Shown here one piece after another: positions 11,607-31,200 of a stretch of 64,000 nt of DNA (positions are counted from its first letter, which is position 1; each line of letters opens with the position of its first letter). Origin of the DNA: Daphnia pulex (lineage: Eukaryota; Arthropoda; Branchiopoda; Diplostraca; Daphniidae). Location of the stretch: contig NC_060023.1 in the NCBI RefSeq assembly GCF_021134715.1, positions 2,604,001 through 2,668,000 on the forward strand, read 5' to 3'. A program made the translations under genes and the position numbers. The notes below the pieces were generated by a model that ran no database searches, was not told the origin of the DNA, and saw only the letters and a list, made by a program, of their open reading frames with translations.

Positions 11607-12052
11607 CATTGAGTTCCAGTCAGTTCTGGACGGAATGGCGACCGTATATGAGTGACGCAAATCAGCAACCTTTTTCCATCCCCTCTAAGATCGTATAGTT
11701 CCTCGTTTTCCGATCACGTCGCCGAACGACAAGGCGATTTAATAAACAATCTACTGCAGCAAAAGTACAGTATCACCTATTCGGATAGTGAGTTGATGTC
11801 TGGAATGAGAAATTTACCAGATTAATGCATGTTGAACCGTCAACGTGGGTCTCTCCAAGCCGATATATTCAGCTGTCCTTGTTCAAACATCCTTCAGGCA
11901 GAAAAGGCATCGCTTCTGAGCGACACTCGTTCTTCCGGCTCCAGGTAACATATTTTACCTTCACCATTTATTCTTGTCGTTTTCTTACAAATTCATTTCG
12001 GGTTCAGTCAGGTTAAAGAATCACAATTTTCTTTTTAATCTTATGGGCATAG
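11607..12052 (+). promoter_or_regulatory. Promoter and 5' UTR of Na+/K+-ATPase alpha copy 2
   Basis: This repeats the copy 1 promoter in order: CATTGAGTTCCAGTCAGTTC (11607), GTGACGCA (11652), CGATCACGTCGCCG (11711), GATATATTC (11862), and a leader ending at the likely donor CCAG|GTAACA (11944). The probable 5' UTR acceptor is GCATAG at 12052, 19 nt before the ATG. The high similarity to copy 1 supports shared regulation or recent duplication. Confidence 0.65.
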
Positions 12053-12071
12053 CCTGAATTAAGAGTCAAGA

Positions 12072-16163
<4,092 letters not shown>

Positions 16164-19100
16164 AGTCTATTCGCAAGACGACTAAAAAAAAAACTGGTCG
16201 AAATGCGTTGACGTTGGATGAGCTGAAAGTTAAAATAAAAATGTGTCTTTTACATAACACAGCCATTTTAAGCAATTGTTATCGATTTTAATCATTAATT
16301 ATCGGTAAGTACATGTAAAGACTTGGATTGAAGCTGTTAATCATCTAAAGCCAAAATCGCACATAGTAATAATCACGATCACAATTGCCATAACCAAGTC
16401 CTGTTTAACAATACATTTTGGTTAAAATAGTTATACATGTCGTGTTTTACTGACCAAATTGTCATTCTTTTAGTTTTCTGTAACTTTAGAAACTAGAACA
16501 ATTAAGTGTAAATTACTTTTACTTGTTGGGCTCAAATGTTTTTTTTCTGTAACCGCGTTGACTGTTGTCTAGTAGTGATATAAATATCGGTGCCACTGAA
16601 CACAGCACACTTATGGTTGTCTCCTCCACCTTGTAAAGAGTATAAGCAAGTAAAGGGTATTATTATGGTTCTGAATCATATTAGGAATTATTCATTTTTT
16701 CACCGAACTATATACGTGCTGTAAAGCCAATACAGTCTAATTAGAAAATGGAAATACAAAACTTATACAAAGAACAAAACTCGGTCTTTTTCTTGGAATG
16801 ACAGTAAAATACTAAATCAAATAAAGTATTTGAAAAACGATCAAAATTAACAAGAGTTGAAACAAAACAGTGATAAATACAAAATCAAATGATTGCCAAA
16901 ATATAAAAGCAAATTCTTTGGGGATAGCAACCGGAACTCCAGGAGAAGAAAAGCTAATACGATTAGAAGCTTAAAGACTAGAAATATTGAGAAACGTGCT
17001 GGCTATCTAGCCGACGTGGACATTTCCATTCAATTAAAATGCGTCTGATGCATAACTCATACGTCATAACTCATAACCACAACTCGATCACTTCTTAAAA
17101 TAGAAAATGTGCTGGGTAGTATAACACCAAATAGTAGGCCAGCTATAATTATTTTCCATGTTATGTGCGTAGCTCGTATAAAAGACAAAATAAACATCCC
17201 ATCAACTGGATTTAATTGTCGAGTTTAACTACAGGAATCAGTTACCCCACCAATAAATAGTACTGGATAGAAGAAGAAATATTTCGAAAAGGGTATGGTT
17301 GCATTGAGAGTCAGTTCCGGAACAAAGCTATGAGAGCATGAGTAGAATGATATGAGTAACATGATGACCAGGACTGTAACTTTTAACCGCTCAGCCGGTG
17401 GTGAGCCGGAGCAGTGGTCATACTTCAGGAAAAGGAAGACAAGTGCCAGGTTACAGCATGAAGCGTCAGTTGACAAAAATAAATTGAAAATACATTCAAT
17501 TTATGGTTACAACAAAAAGCACAAAAGTAATTTATTCACGAGGGTTTCTCATGCAGGAAAGCTTGTTTAGAAAAATGTGAAATCTAATAAGTCTGTCTTA
17601 TTTAAAGGCGTCACATGAAAGTATGACCCCCCTGTAGGTATAATAGCTATGCCTTTACCAGTGCCCAACGATAACTTACTCAAAAACTTAGCACGTAGAA
17701 GGCCTCGTCGTTGACTACCCTTTTTTTAATTGGCGCAGCATAAGATTAACGCAAAAAGAGTGTCAAAGAGCTCTTACTACAATGCATAATCAAATGAGAA
17801 CATGAGAGATGAGACTGTAAAAATGAAGAAAAGTTCTTACCTGACGTTCAAAGGAAGCATGCCGGCAGCACGCAAGGTAATGCTGCTTTGAGACTGAAGA
17901 CAACTCCAGTTTGAATGCTGAATATATCATCTCTGGACGTCACTTCGACCAACTTGGAGGTTGACCAGCAATGACCGGTAAAAACTCTTGGATCTCTTCT
18001 AGTCAATAGCAGAAAAGTAGAAATAATGATCAAACTGGTATTGGATGGTTAAAAATTGATTTTTAATCACATCGTAATATTTAGTGACGTAATGTAAGGT
18101 ATATGATTGGAAAGGCGAAGCATATTAGTTATTAGTACGCTGTCTCCGATTGACGTCACAAGATTTTATCCAGAACTGAGCTGAACATCAACGCAATTAT
18201 ATAATTGATTGTTTATCTTGTTGAGCAATCAAATAATAACCTTGGTAAAATTTAATGGCCACAGCGATATGACATGGGAATTGATGCTGTAATCGCAGTT
18301 TGCCGACGTGATGAAGAAACAAAGTTCTTTCGTTTCGGATTACGTCATGTAGGCTAGTCAGCATTTAGTTAAAAACTGGCGTGAACTCATTGCGACTACT
18401 ACACACTCGGTAATTGTATAAAACGTTGGAACCAGATATAGTTGTACAACACCGGTTTTGTCACCGTAAAAAAAGAAATGCCAGTATCACGTCATGCGGA
18501 TATTTACAGCAGGAATAACGTAATTTTGCCGGTGAAAAACATGTTGGTTATAACTTCATTGCTTATTATTGGTGATAGTTTGTGTTGCTAGGTAAAGAAT
18601 TCTATGGTATAAATCGTTAACCATGCTCTCTTTGATCTAGATTTATGATTTTTTTTTCTGATAGATCTACATTTACAATTGCCAAATTTTGAACTGGTCA
18701 TAAATCAACCTAACACAAACAAAAATAAAGATTCTCAACTATAACAAGTTATGCATAAACTAAAAACTAAACATTTTTAAACAGATTTTGATTGTGACGA
18801 ATTATACTATGAATCGAAACCCATACCTTTGATTGCAATTGAAATAGTATTAACATTAACACATTTAATCCTGTCCTTATCGCCTCCAATCCTAACTATC
18901 TTCTCATTTTCAAAGTATCAAGTCGTGGACAAGTTTTGTGAACGTGAACAAAATAGAAAAAGCAGACGTCAGACGATGTTTGGAAGGCCCAACTAAATCG
19001 ATAGACTTTTCTACCCCATATCGATTACATTTAAACCAATTTCCTGCGACCGGAAACTGCTGAACGGATTGTATACATTTATCAAGATCCAAGCTCTTTT

Positions 19101-20290
19101 TCACATCAATCGGAATTCAACACCTTTTGGCTTTCCCCAGCAACACGATCACGCCTTAAATTTGTATTAATTCGCACAATTAACTTTTATGGGCCTACAC
19201 GAAACGAAAGAAAATTCAAACCCGGCTTACATATATGAACTTGGTGGATTGGCAAGCGACGGGACTTATTATGTGAAGATTAATTTTAAATTCAAATAAT
19301 CAAGCAATATCCTTCGCTATCCTTATACTGCAGAGATAAAGAGTTTGGCCTCCACTAAAACCCTCATCCCTATCTGAGCTCAATTTTCTTATCTCTCTCT
19401 CTCTTTCTTTAAAATTAGCTCAATTCATGACGCGGCTTCAGCGGGATGATGCCGGATATGCAGCGGGAATGAGAAGTAAATAATTATTTCCAAAGCGATC
19501 GCCAACTTTTGATGTGTTTACGTGCATAGAATTGCTTATATCACCAATCTTACACATTTAGTCAGAACGTGAATATAACGACCTTTTAAAGCCCTATACT
19601 GCAAAATAGAATAATGCTCTAGAATAATAGTGCGTGTATTATACTTAGGCCCTAATTAATAAGTGTGTTCCAGTAAAATGTAACATGTCAAAAGGCAACA
19701 AACTGTTGAAGCGATGCTCAACGTCTCTTTTTTTTAAATGTTTTTGTCTCCTTCATCACACTAGACTAGATGCACGCGTGTCAAATATGAGCAAATTACA
19801 ATTAGGCTACGATTAAACCCTGAATTTTTTTTTTTAAATTTTTATTAAAAGTAAAGCCTATCAAGTTTAAAATCAATAAACGAATTCAGGGTATTGCCGA
19901 CCTTTGGGGCAAACTGCAATTACCCCGCTTTAATTTGTTTTTATAAACTTCGTCTATTCATATCACTAATAATTTTCTATATACAGCCAATGCCCAATAG
20001 TACAACGTCTATCTATTTTGAGCAAATAAAACACTATCCAAAGATTTTTTTTTTTTTTTTTGCCTATGAAAACGTATTGATTTACTAAAACATTTCATCT
20101 GTTTCGTCATAAAGTAGGCCTACTCTATGGGAGCACTTACGACATGCTAATGATTTTCTTAATTTCTCCAAAATAAAGTTTAAGTCGAAATAAATACAAA
20201 ATAATGGCCTGTGTTTCGTTCTATACTTTCTTTGGATTAATAGAGTAGGCCTATATTCGTTCGTTCGTAATGTTTTCTTGTACGTGATTA
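16164..20290. other. Long gene-poor spacer after NKA copy 2
   Basis: About 4.1 kb without a recognisable gene. Reading frames are short, AT-rich and show no familiar motif. I noted a TC-rich microsatellite-like run near 19392 and a poly-T run near 20046. It could contain enhancers or a decayed fourth pump gene, but I see no ATPase coding remnant in either strand here. Confidence 0.4.
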
Positions 20291-21594
20291 AAGCTATATA
20301 ACCCCAAAACCAGTAATAGCGGCAAGAGTCTATTGTTACCTGAAGTTGGAGAAGAGTGTTTACTCGGTAAGGATACTTTTTTCAGTCTGAGGCGCGCTTG
20401 ACTAAAGTCAACTGAATTTATCACCTCGGAGACCAACTTGATGGCTGACACCGACCGGCAATCAATCTCATATTCTGTGCGCATCATCACAAACACTAAC
20501 CGAAGAGTACGGATACAAATTTACACTTTACAGTGTTGGCCGGAATAGCTTTTTTCTTGTTGTTGAAATGCCCTTGCCGTTAGGTGACGTGATGATGGTA
20601 GGAGGAGACAAGAGCGAAAATTGTTTCCCATTTACGTCATCATCTCGATCGTCCAGATGGTACTGGAACTCAATGCAGCAACTCATTTCCACGCTTCTGT
20701 ATCAAAGCGGTTAATGTAACCAGTTATGTTACTTCAACATGTCAACATTTCAAACCACCAAGACTAGATGGATACATTTACTGCTCCGAGCCGGAAGAAT
20801 GCGGTTTCAATCGTTTGCTGCTGTACAACCTGCTGCATTTACTGTTGTCACCGAAACTAATCTTTGGTTCCCAGCAGAGTGTTTCAATTAACGCAGGACG
20901 TCATTCCCTTTTCTAATCTATATTTGCTACCAATTCTCCTTGGCCGGGAAATCTAAAGTAGGTGTGGCCTCGAGAACGGAACTAACGCAGTCCTAGTTGT
21001 TACTAGTATATGTTTGCGTCATCGCATTTTTTAAACTGCGCTGACATCGTTTCACAACATCATAAACACATGAGATCAATATACTCGACGGTTGTTCAAT
21101 GACTTGTATAAATTACCGCATAGCAACACAAACGTTCTCTCAGTGATTAAGAATGATTTTCACGGAGTTTGAATTCTTTAATTATTATAATTATGCTAGC
21201 CGTCAAATGGCATCACTCTGCCGAAGAGAGAGAGTGCATACATTACATAGCCTTCAGCCTGTCGAAAATATGACGTTGACGTCGACGTTGACTGTTTTAC
21301 CGGCCTATAGGCCTATAGCGGTAAAAATGTATACTGTAACTATTATAAAAAAATTATGTTGGGAACGATTCGATTAGTGATAAAATTATGCTGAAGTATT
21401 TTAAAATATTATATGCATTCGTTAATTGGAATTGAGTTGGACAAGACCACGTATAGGCCGGTATAGGCCTATTACGTGATTGTCCAAACTAATCAGAACA
21501 ATTTTATGAATTTTATTATATTTCAAACATTGTCCCCGATTGAAAATGTATGTTTCATGAACTGGCGGTGTTGGTCAAGATCTTGATAGGCCTA
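20114..21594. repeat. Cluster of TAGGCCTA palindromes
   Basis: The 8-mer TAGGCCTA, or one base short of it, occurs at about 20115, 20246, 21308, 21464 and 21587, with extra GGCCTAT or TAGGCC partial copies next to 21302 and 21453. Single copies occur elsewhere (near 42988). No coding or structural role is evident. Confidence 0.4.
20292..20735 (-). promoter_or_regulatory. Inverted NKA-type promoter module
   Basis: On the minus strand this reads like the NKA promoters: AACTGGTTACATTAACCG..., then TGCATTGAGTTCCAGT (20675 leftward), TCTGGACG, GATGACGTAA, TTTCCC and CATCACGTCACC in the same order, followed by GGGGTTATATAG (TATA-like, near 20300). It faces away from copy 3. No ATPase exon follows it on the minus strand. 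It may be the remnant of an inverted fourth copy, or one half of a divergent promoter. Confidence 0.5.
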
Positions 21595-22049
21595 TGACTA
21601 TATTATTTTGTAAATCGATTGGTCGTTTTCGGCGACGTGAAGGATTGTTCAAATTGATTGATGTTTATGGGCTGTCGCCGTTTCACTAAGAATTGGCTGG
21701 ACGGAACACGGAACTAACAATTCAGGACTTTCACTGCCGATTTATCTAATATCGTTCGAATGCTTCTCATAGGATACCAGTACTTTACACCAGACTGAAT
21801 TAATTGCCACTGGTTTTGGGGACATAAGACCTGTTTCACATCAACCGTGTGAAGTGACAAAGCCAAAACTTGTCGTGGATTAGATGCCGGAATTCCGGAC
21901 AGAGTATAACAGGAGATAAACTTTTGTTGGGTTACAACCAGTTCAGGACGAATTTCAAACAGTTTAACGGTGAGCTCTTATATCTCTTATATCTCTTGTG
22001 TTCCATAACTAGTTATACACCACTAAACACAAAGAATAAAAAATAACTG
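20736..22049. other. Spacer upstream of NKA copy 3
   Basis: No gene is recognised. It is AT-rich with several TAGGCCTA palindromes. It lies between the inverted promoter-like module and the copy 3 promoter, so it may serve as a shared regulatory region. Confidence 0.35.
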
Positions 22050-22522
22050 CATTGAGTTCAAGTCAGTTTTGGGCGAATAGAGACAGCCAAAATTGTAAAT
22101 TTTGTGACGTAAACTGAAGCCGCTCGTTATCTTCCCCTTCAATCACGTCATCGGATGACGATGATTTGATGATTTGACGAGAAAGGAAAACAATTTTGGT
22201 CAACACCAGTTCGATTTCTATCATTCTCGGCTAACGCGTCGATTTCGTGATGCGAATAGAATCGTAAATTAAGTGGGACAAATAATGACCAATGATCAAG
22301 ATGGTATCTTCGGGGGTTATATATTCTGGAGTCTTTGTTTGAATTCTCTTCAGGCTGAAAGAGCAGAGCCACTGAGTGCGGCTATAATTTTTTCTTCCTG
22401 CTGCAAGTAAAAAAAGAATAATTGATTAACACATTCTATTTATTTTTTATTCTCACATGTTTAATAATGTGATTGATGCATGAAGGTCTTCCTTTTTTTT
22501 TCTGTTTCGTTTTTTTTTGTAG
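22050..22522 (+). promoter_or_regulatory. Promoter and 5' UTR intron of Na+/K+-ATPase alpha copy 3
   Basis: A more diverged version of the shared promoter: CATTGAGTTCAAGTCAGTTT (22050), GTGACGTAA (22104), AATCACGTCATCGG (22141), GGGGGTTATATATTC (TATA, 22312-22326), and a leader ending at a likely donor CTGCAA|GTAAAA (22406). The 5' UTR intron ends at TTTTGTAG (22522), 18 nt before the ATG. The CRE-like element is a full TGACGTAA here rather than TGACGCA as in copies 1 and 2, so regulation may differ. Confidence 0.6.
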
Positions 22523-22540
22523 ACTGAACCGGATTCCAGA

Positions 22541-26343
<3,803 letters not shown>

Positions 26344-28297
26344 AGAAAATCTTTTGGGTAAAATAAGAATTAAAAGAAAACAAATAATTCAGCTATACTA
26401 AAGACAAGAGAATACAATTATTGTGTGCTTCCACCAACAATTAATGACTTGCTGCATTAATGAAGTAAGATTGTTTGGGAATGAATACCTAATGACAAAA
26501 ATGTAACTATCGTAAACACTGCCATCATGAAAAGGTTTCTTCTTGACAATAAACATTGGTCGGAATAGATATATCGTATTCTATTATTTGCATTTTGAAC
26601 AGCACGTTTACATCTTCAAATATGTAAATAATATTTTATACTTATCGAGAGTATGCTGTATATTAGAAGGAATAAATGTGAAGAGCCAAATTGATATTAA
26701 ATTTAAAAGCTCAACAGACCCCTTATAAGTTGACCCTATTGCTTCATCAAGTCTAATTTTCACACCATTGCCGGGACGGGGTTTCGGAGCTAGTCGTACA
26801 GACATATCAAGTGTGGCCACAGACGAGCCAAACGGATTCGGCCCGGGCGTGCTTTTTAAATCTTCTTTTTAGTATCGGCGACAACAAACACATTTCATTT
26901 CACCGTCTGCTGTGTTTTATGGAGATTGTTTTATTTGACCTAATGACCTAAATCCAGAGAGGAAAAACGAAAAAGCATTATCCTAGTCAGTTTTCAAGTG
27001 CTTTATAATTTCCCTTATCATCAGTTACAAAGAGAATAAATGGGACGCGAAACCTATAGCTTTCAACATCTTTGACACATCCGGACACATCACCGCTGTA
27101 CAATCAGTTGAGGACTTTATAATTGCTATTTACAGATTTTCGAAAAATCATAAACCACCACGCACACATTTCGTATCTTAACTAATTTTTAATTTGAAAC
27201 ATATATACCTTACTTTTATTTCACCGCGAATTTTGTGTTTGTTTGTTGGTTTATCAGACGAGATAGGCTGCAGAGGTCAATAGTCCTTTGAGATCGCATG
27301 AGTTTTTGGAAGCGGTTTCAGTCGGTTTTATCCTACCGCCAGAAAGTTTAATTATAATTGTATTTTCTGTAGATTCAAAATATTTCCCATTAAGTGTTAA
27401 AATGAATAATTCATTTCTTAATTTCTCACAGTGTAGTATTTTGTGTTATTCTATAACTTTCTTAGCTTAAAAAAAAACACGATTGCTTGTGAGATTGTTC
27501 ATTTAAGTGAATACAATTAAAAATGACATTATCACATTTCTATTACCAAAATATTTTTAATGTCTGGTCTTGAGCAACAACGTGCTTTTTTATTGCCCCG
27601 CAATTACGAATTATTCCTTTCGGTGCTGGCCAGTGTATACTGTTTCGAAGGAGAATTATTACTTGTTGCACTACATACGCTGTGACGCAAATTTGAAGTT
27701 GGAACTTAGAAGCGGGGCGCACAGGTAGTAACATAAACACGCTAGGTCAAAAATCACATGAAAACCAGTTTCAATACTGTCCTCATAGCTAATCTATACT
27801 GTATGTACCTAACTGGATTAAAACTAGTTTCGAAACAAATAAACACAAAGGTTTTCATGTTTACAACGTTCATAAACGACTGAACCACCTCGCGCCCAAG
27901 TGTTTTGCCGCTAGAAAATTTGGCTGGTAGATAGGAATAGTGGAATACGTATACGTATAGTTTTAATGGACAGCAACGACATTTGCACTTTTCCTAACAG
28001 TAACCCAATTTCTTATCGAGTTATCGTAGTTCTTAGAGTCAAATAAATACCGACGCAGATGGGTTACTCGAATCATAATCCTTTTGTTCACAGCCCGCAT
28101 TGGACAATATTAGGTTTTCTAGTCACTGAAATAATCAGTTAAAAGGCACAGGTAAAAATTCACGTATAAATTAAAAATTATTGTGATAGACTTATCCTTT
28201 AGTGACGCCACTGTTAATTAAAAAATAGATTACGTCAGACGATTTCAAGGCAATAGAGCATCGCGGTTTGCATTATCATCTTTGTCGCCCTAGGAGG
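26344..28297. other. Intergenic region, NKA copy 3 to NKCC A
   Basis: About 1.95 kb without a confident gene. A polyadenylation-type AATAAA near 26549 may end copy 3. On the minus strand around 26860-26615 there is an open stretch with a less AT-rich composition (TPGPNPFGSSVATLDMSVRL and onward), preceded by a possible acceptor. It could be a stray exon or chance; I do not recognise it. Confidence 0.35.
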
Positions 28298-31200
28298 ATG
28301 GAGAACCCTGCGTTTGATTTTGTAATGAGAATGTTTCGATTTATAGTTTATTATGTGTATCATGTTTTTTTTTTGTTCACCGAATTCATATTTCTCTAGC
28401 CAGCAACAATCAGCAATGAAAATGGTCCGACAGGAGAAGACGGTGCTGGTAGTTCGAGCGCTTCTCTTGCGTTTCCCAACAACAACCGATTTAGAAAAAT
28501 CAGTCGGGACACTGTTCCCCATATTGACAACTACAGGACAACGACAGGTAATAACAGTAATGAAATGTCAATAACCAGACCAACATTGCGCGAGCTATAC
28601 AACCCAACTGAAATCAATGCTGCTGCCCAGGTATTATTGCTAATACAATTTTAATAAGCTTTTAATACAAATGAAATTGTTTTACCAGCGGCAGGAGTCA
28701 TTCGAGGAAGCTTCTCCGGATGTCGTAAATCAGGGCAATTTTACTCACCACAAATTCGGTTGGATCGAAGGAGTCTTAATCCGAAACATGATGAGCATCT
28801 GGGGTGTCATGCTCTTTCTGAGGCTTTCGTGGGTAGTTGGACAAGCAGGAATAGGTTACATAAACTTAACCGGTTTTTTTTAAAACAACAAAAGGATTAA
28901 AACTTCAAAATTTGTTTACTATAGGCGAAACATTGGTTATCATTGCAATATCGACGTTTATCACATTGGTGACAGCCCTATCTATGTCCGCCATCTCAAC
29001 CAATGGCGAGATTGGAGGAGGTACGTAAATGAAAATAATGTTTAACCAAAGCATTTATACTGTAGAGTTTGTTACAAAAATTAAAACTTTCGATCAAATT
29101 TCTTATTTCAGGTGGAACTTACTTTGTCATGTACAGTACATCAATTCAATATGATTTACATCCATTCTACCCTAACATGCGTTCATCGTAAAAATACAGA
29201 TCGAGAATTTTAGGTCCAGAGTTTGGCGGTTCAATTGGTATCATCTTTACCATCGCTAACATATTGGATTGCGCTCTCAATGTGGTCGGATTTTCACAAG
29301 CCGTGCAGGACATGATGTTTGAATACGGCGGAGTGATTATTGTCGATGGAGCCACCAACGACATCCGTATCATAGGCACCGCTACTTTGATATTTATTTG
29401 CTCAATCTGCGGGCTGGGAGCCAAATATGAAACCAAGGTTACAATACTACTAAATTTGTTAGAATTACATTTAAAACAATTTAATATTAAAATACTAACA
29501 GATGAAGGATGCCATGTTTATTGTTATGTTGATTTCGTTAAGTAATTTTATTGTTGGAAGCATCATGGGACCTACTTCCGAGTCGGAAGAAGCAAGAGGT
29601 TTCATTGGATACAGTAGTAAGTCAATTAACGTCCAAATTCATTCTTTACTTTACCTCATTTTAAAAAAATCTAATTTCATTTTCACAGTCGATTTGCTGA
29701 ACGAGAACTGGGGCCCATCTTACACCATAACTGGTGGTCAAATGCAGAACTTTATTTCCGTATTCTCAGTTTACTTTCCGGCTAGTATTGGAATTCTTGC
29801 CGGAGCAAACGTTTCCGGTGACTTAAAGGTATAAAACGATTTCATTTTATAACTGAACACTCCAAATGTCAAAAAACTAATAAACTGAAAATTGTTATGC
29901 GTTTCCAACTAGAATCCAAATAAAGCTATTCCAAAAGGAACGATATTGGCCATCATAATTTGCAGTATTTCGTACGCTGGAGTAGCTATCATTTGTGCCG
30001 CCACCGTTACTCGTGCAGGTAAAAAAATTTATAAATTATCCTTTTAAAAATTTTCAACATAATTTCACAACTGATATGAATAGCAACTGGAATCGTCGAG
30101 GATCTGCAAAACGGTACCAACCTATACTGCAACGAGACACACTCATGCAATTATGGACTTTATTACGACTATCAAGTAAAATACATTGTTAAGGGCCGGG
30201 AAACTAAAACTATGGTTTCAAATATTGTATTTAATTTGATCAGGCGATGGCTTTGGTCTCTGCCTATGCTCCTCTCAACTACGTGGGATGTTTCGCGGCC
30301 ACCTTGAGCTCAGCCCTTTCTGATTTCTTTTCTTGTCCGGCTTTACTCGAAGTCATCGCCGCCGATAAGCTGTACCCCTACTGGATGATTGGTTTCTTAG
30401 GAAAAGGCTACGGAGCAACGAAGCAACCGCTTCGCGCATACGCTTGCACATTTATCCTAGCGTTAGCGTTCGTGCTGATTGGTAAAAAAAAAATTAAGAT
30501 GTTATTGTTTTAATCTTTTTTCTACATTTTATTAACATACAATTGTATTTCTCAGCCGAATTGGATATGATCGCGTTGCTGATTTCGAATTTCTTTCTCG
30601 CCACGTTTGCTCTCATGAATTTCTCGACGTTTCACGTCAGCTTAATCAAACCCGTCGGATGGCGACCAACGTTTAAGGTAAACACCAGACACATTTCGGA
30701 TAATTCAAAGTACCGGTACAACATTCAAACGACGAATTTGATATATTCACTTTCAAATTCATAGTATTACAACACATGGCTGAGTCTGTTGACGGGTATT
30801 CTGTCTATCGCCTCAATGATGCTTATAAGTATTCCGATAGCAATGATTACGATTGGAGTAGTAATTTTTTTCTACTTCGTCGTTCTTTATCGAAGTCCAG
30901 GTAAAATTTAGAGTTTAAACACATATTTCAAAGATGTTGTGGCTATGAAAATTATCTTTACATAATTTAAGAGGTAAATTGGGGATCTTCCACCCAAGCT
31001 CAGACATACCGGTGAATATTGCTACCCAATCTTCATTTTTAATTATAAAAATAATTCAAGTTATTTTTAATAATATTTGTAATTATATACATTATTCAGC
31101 ATCGCTCTAAATAGTATTCAACAACTTGTCCATATCGAAGAACATGCCAAGAACTATAGGCCCCAGATTCTGGTGTTAACCGGACTGCCCAACACGCGCC

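Noticed and set aside
16164-20290. A hidden fourth sodium pump gene in the long spacer
   Set aside because: None of the ATPase landmark motifs ([19 protein letters not shown]) appears on either strand here; only the promoter-like module further right is similar.
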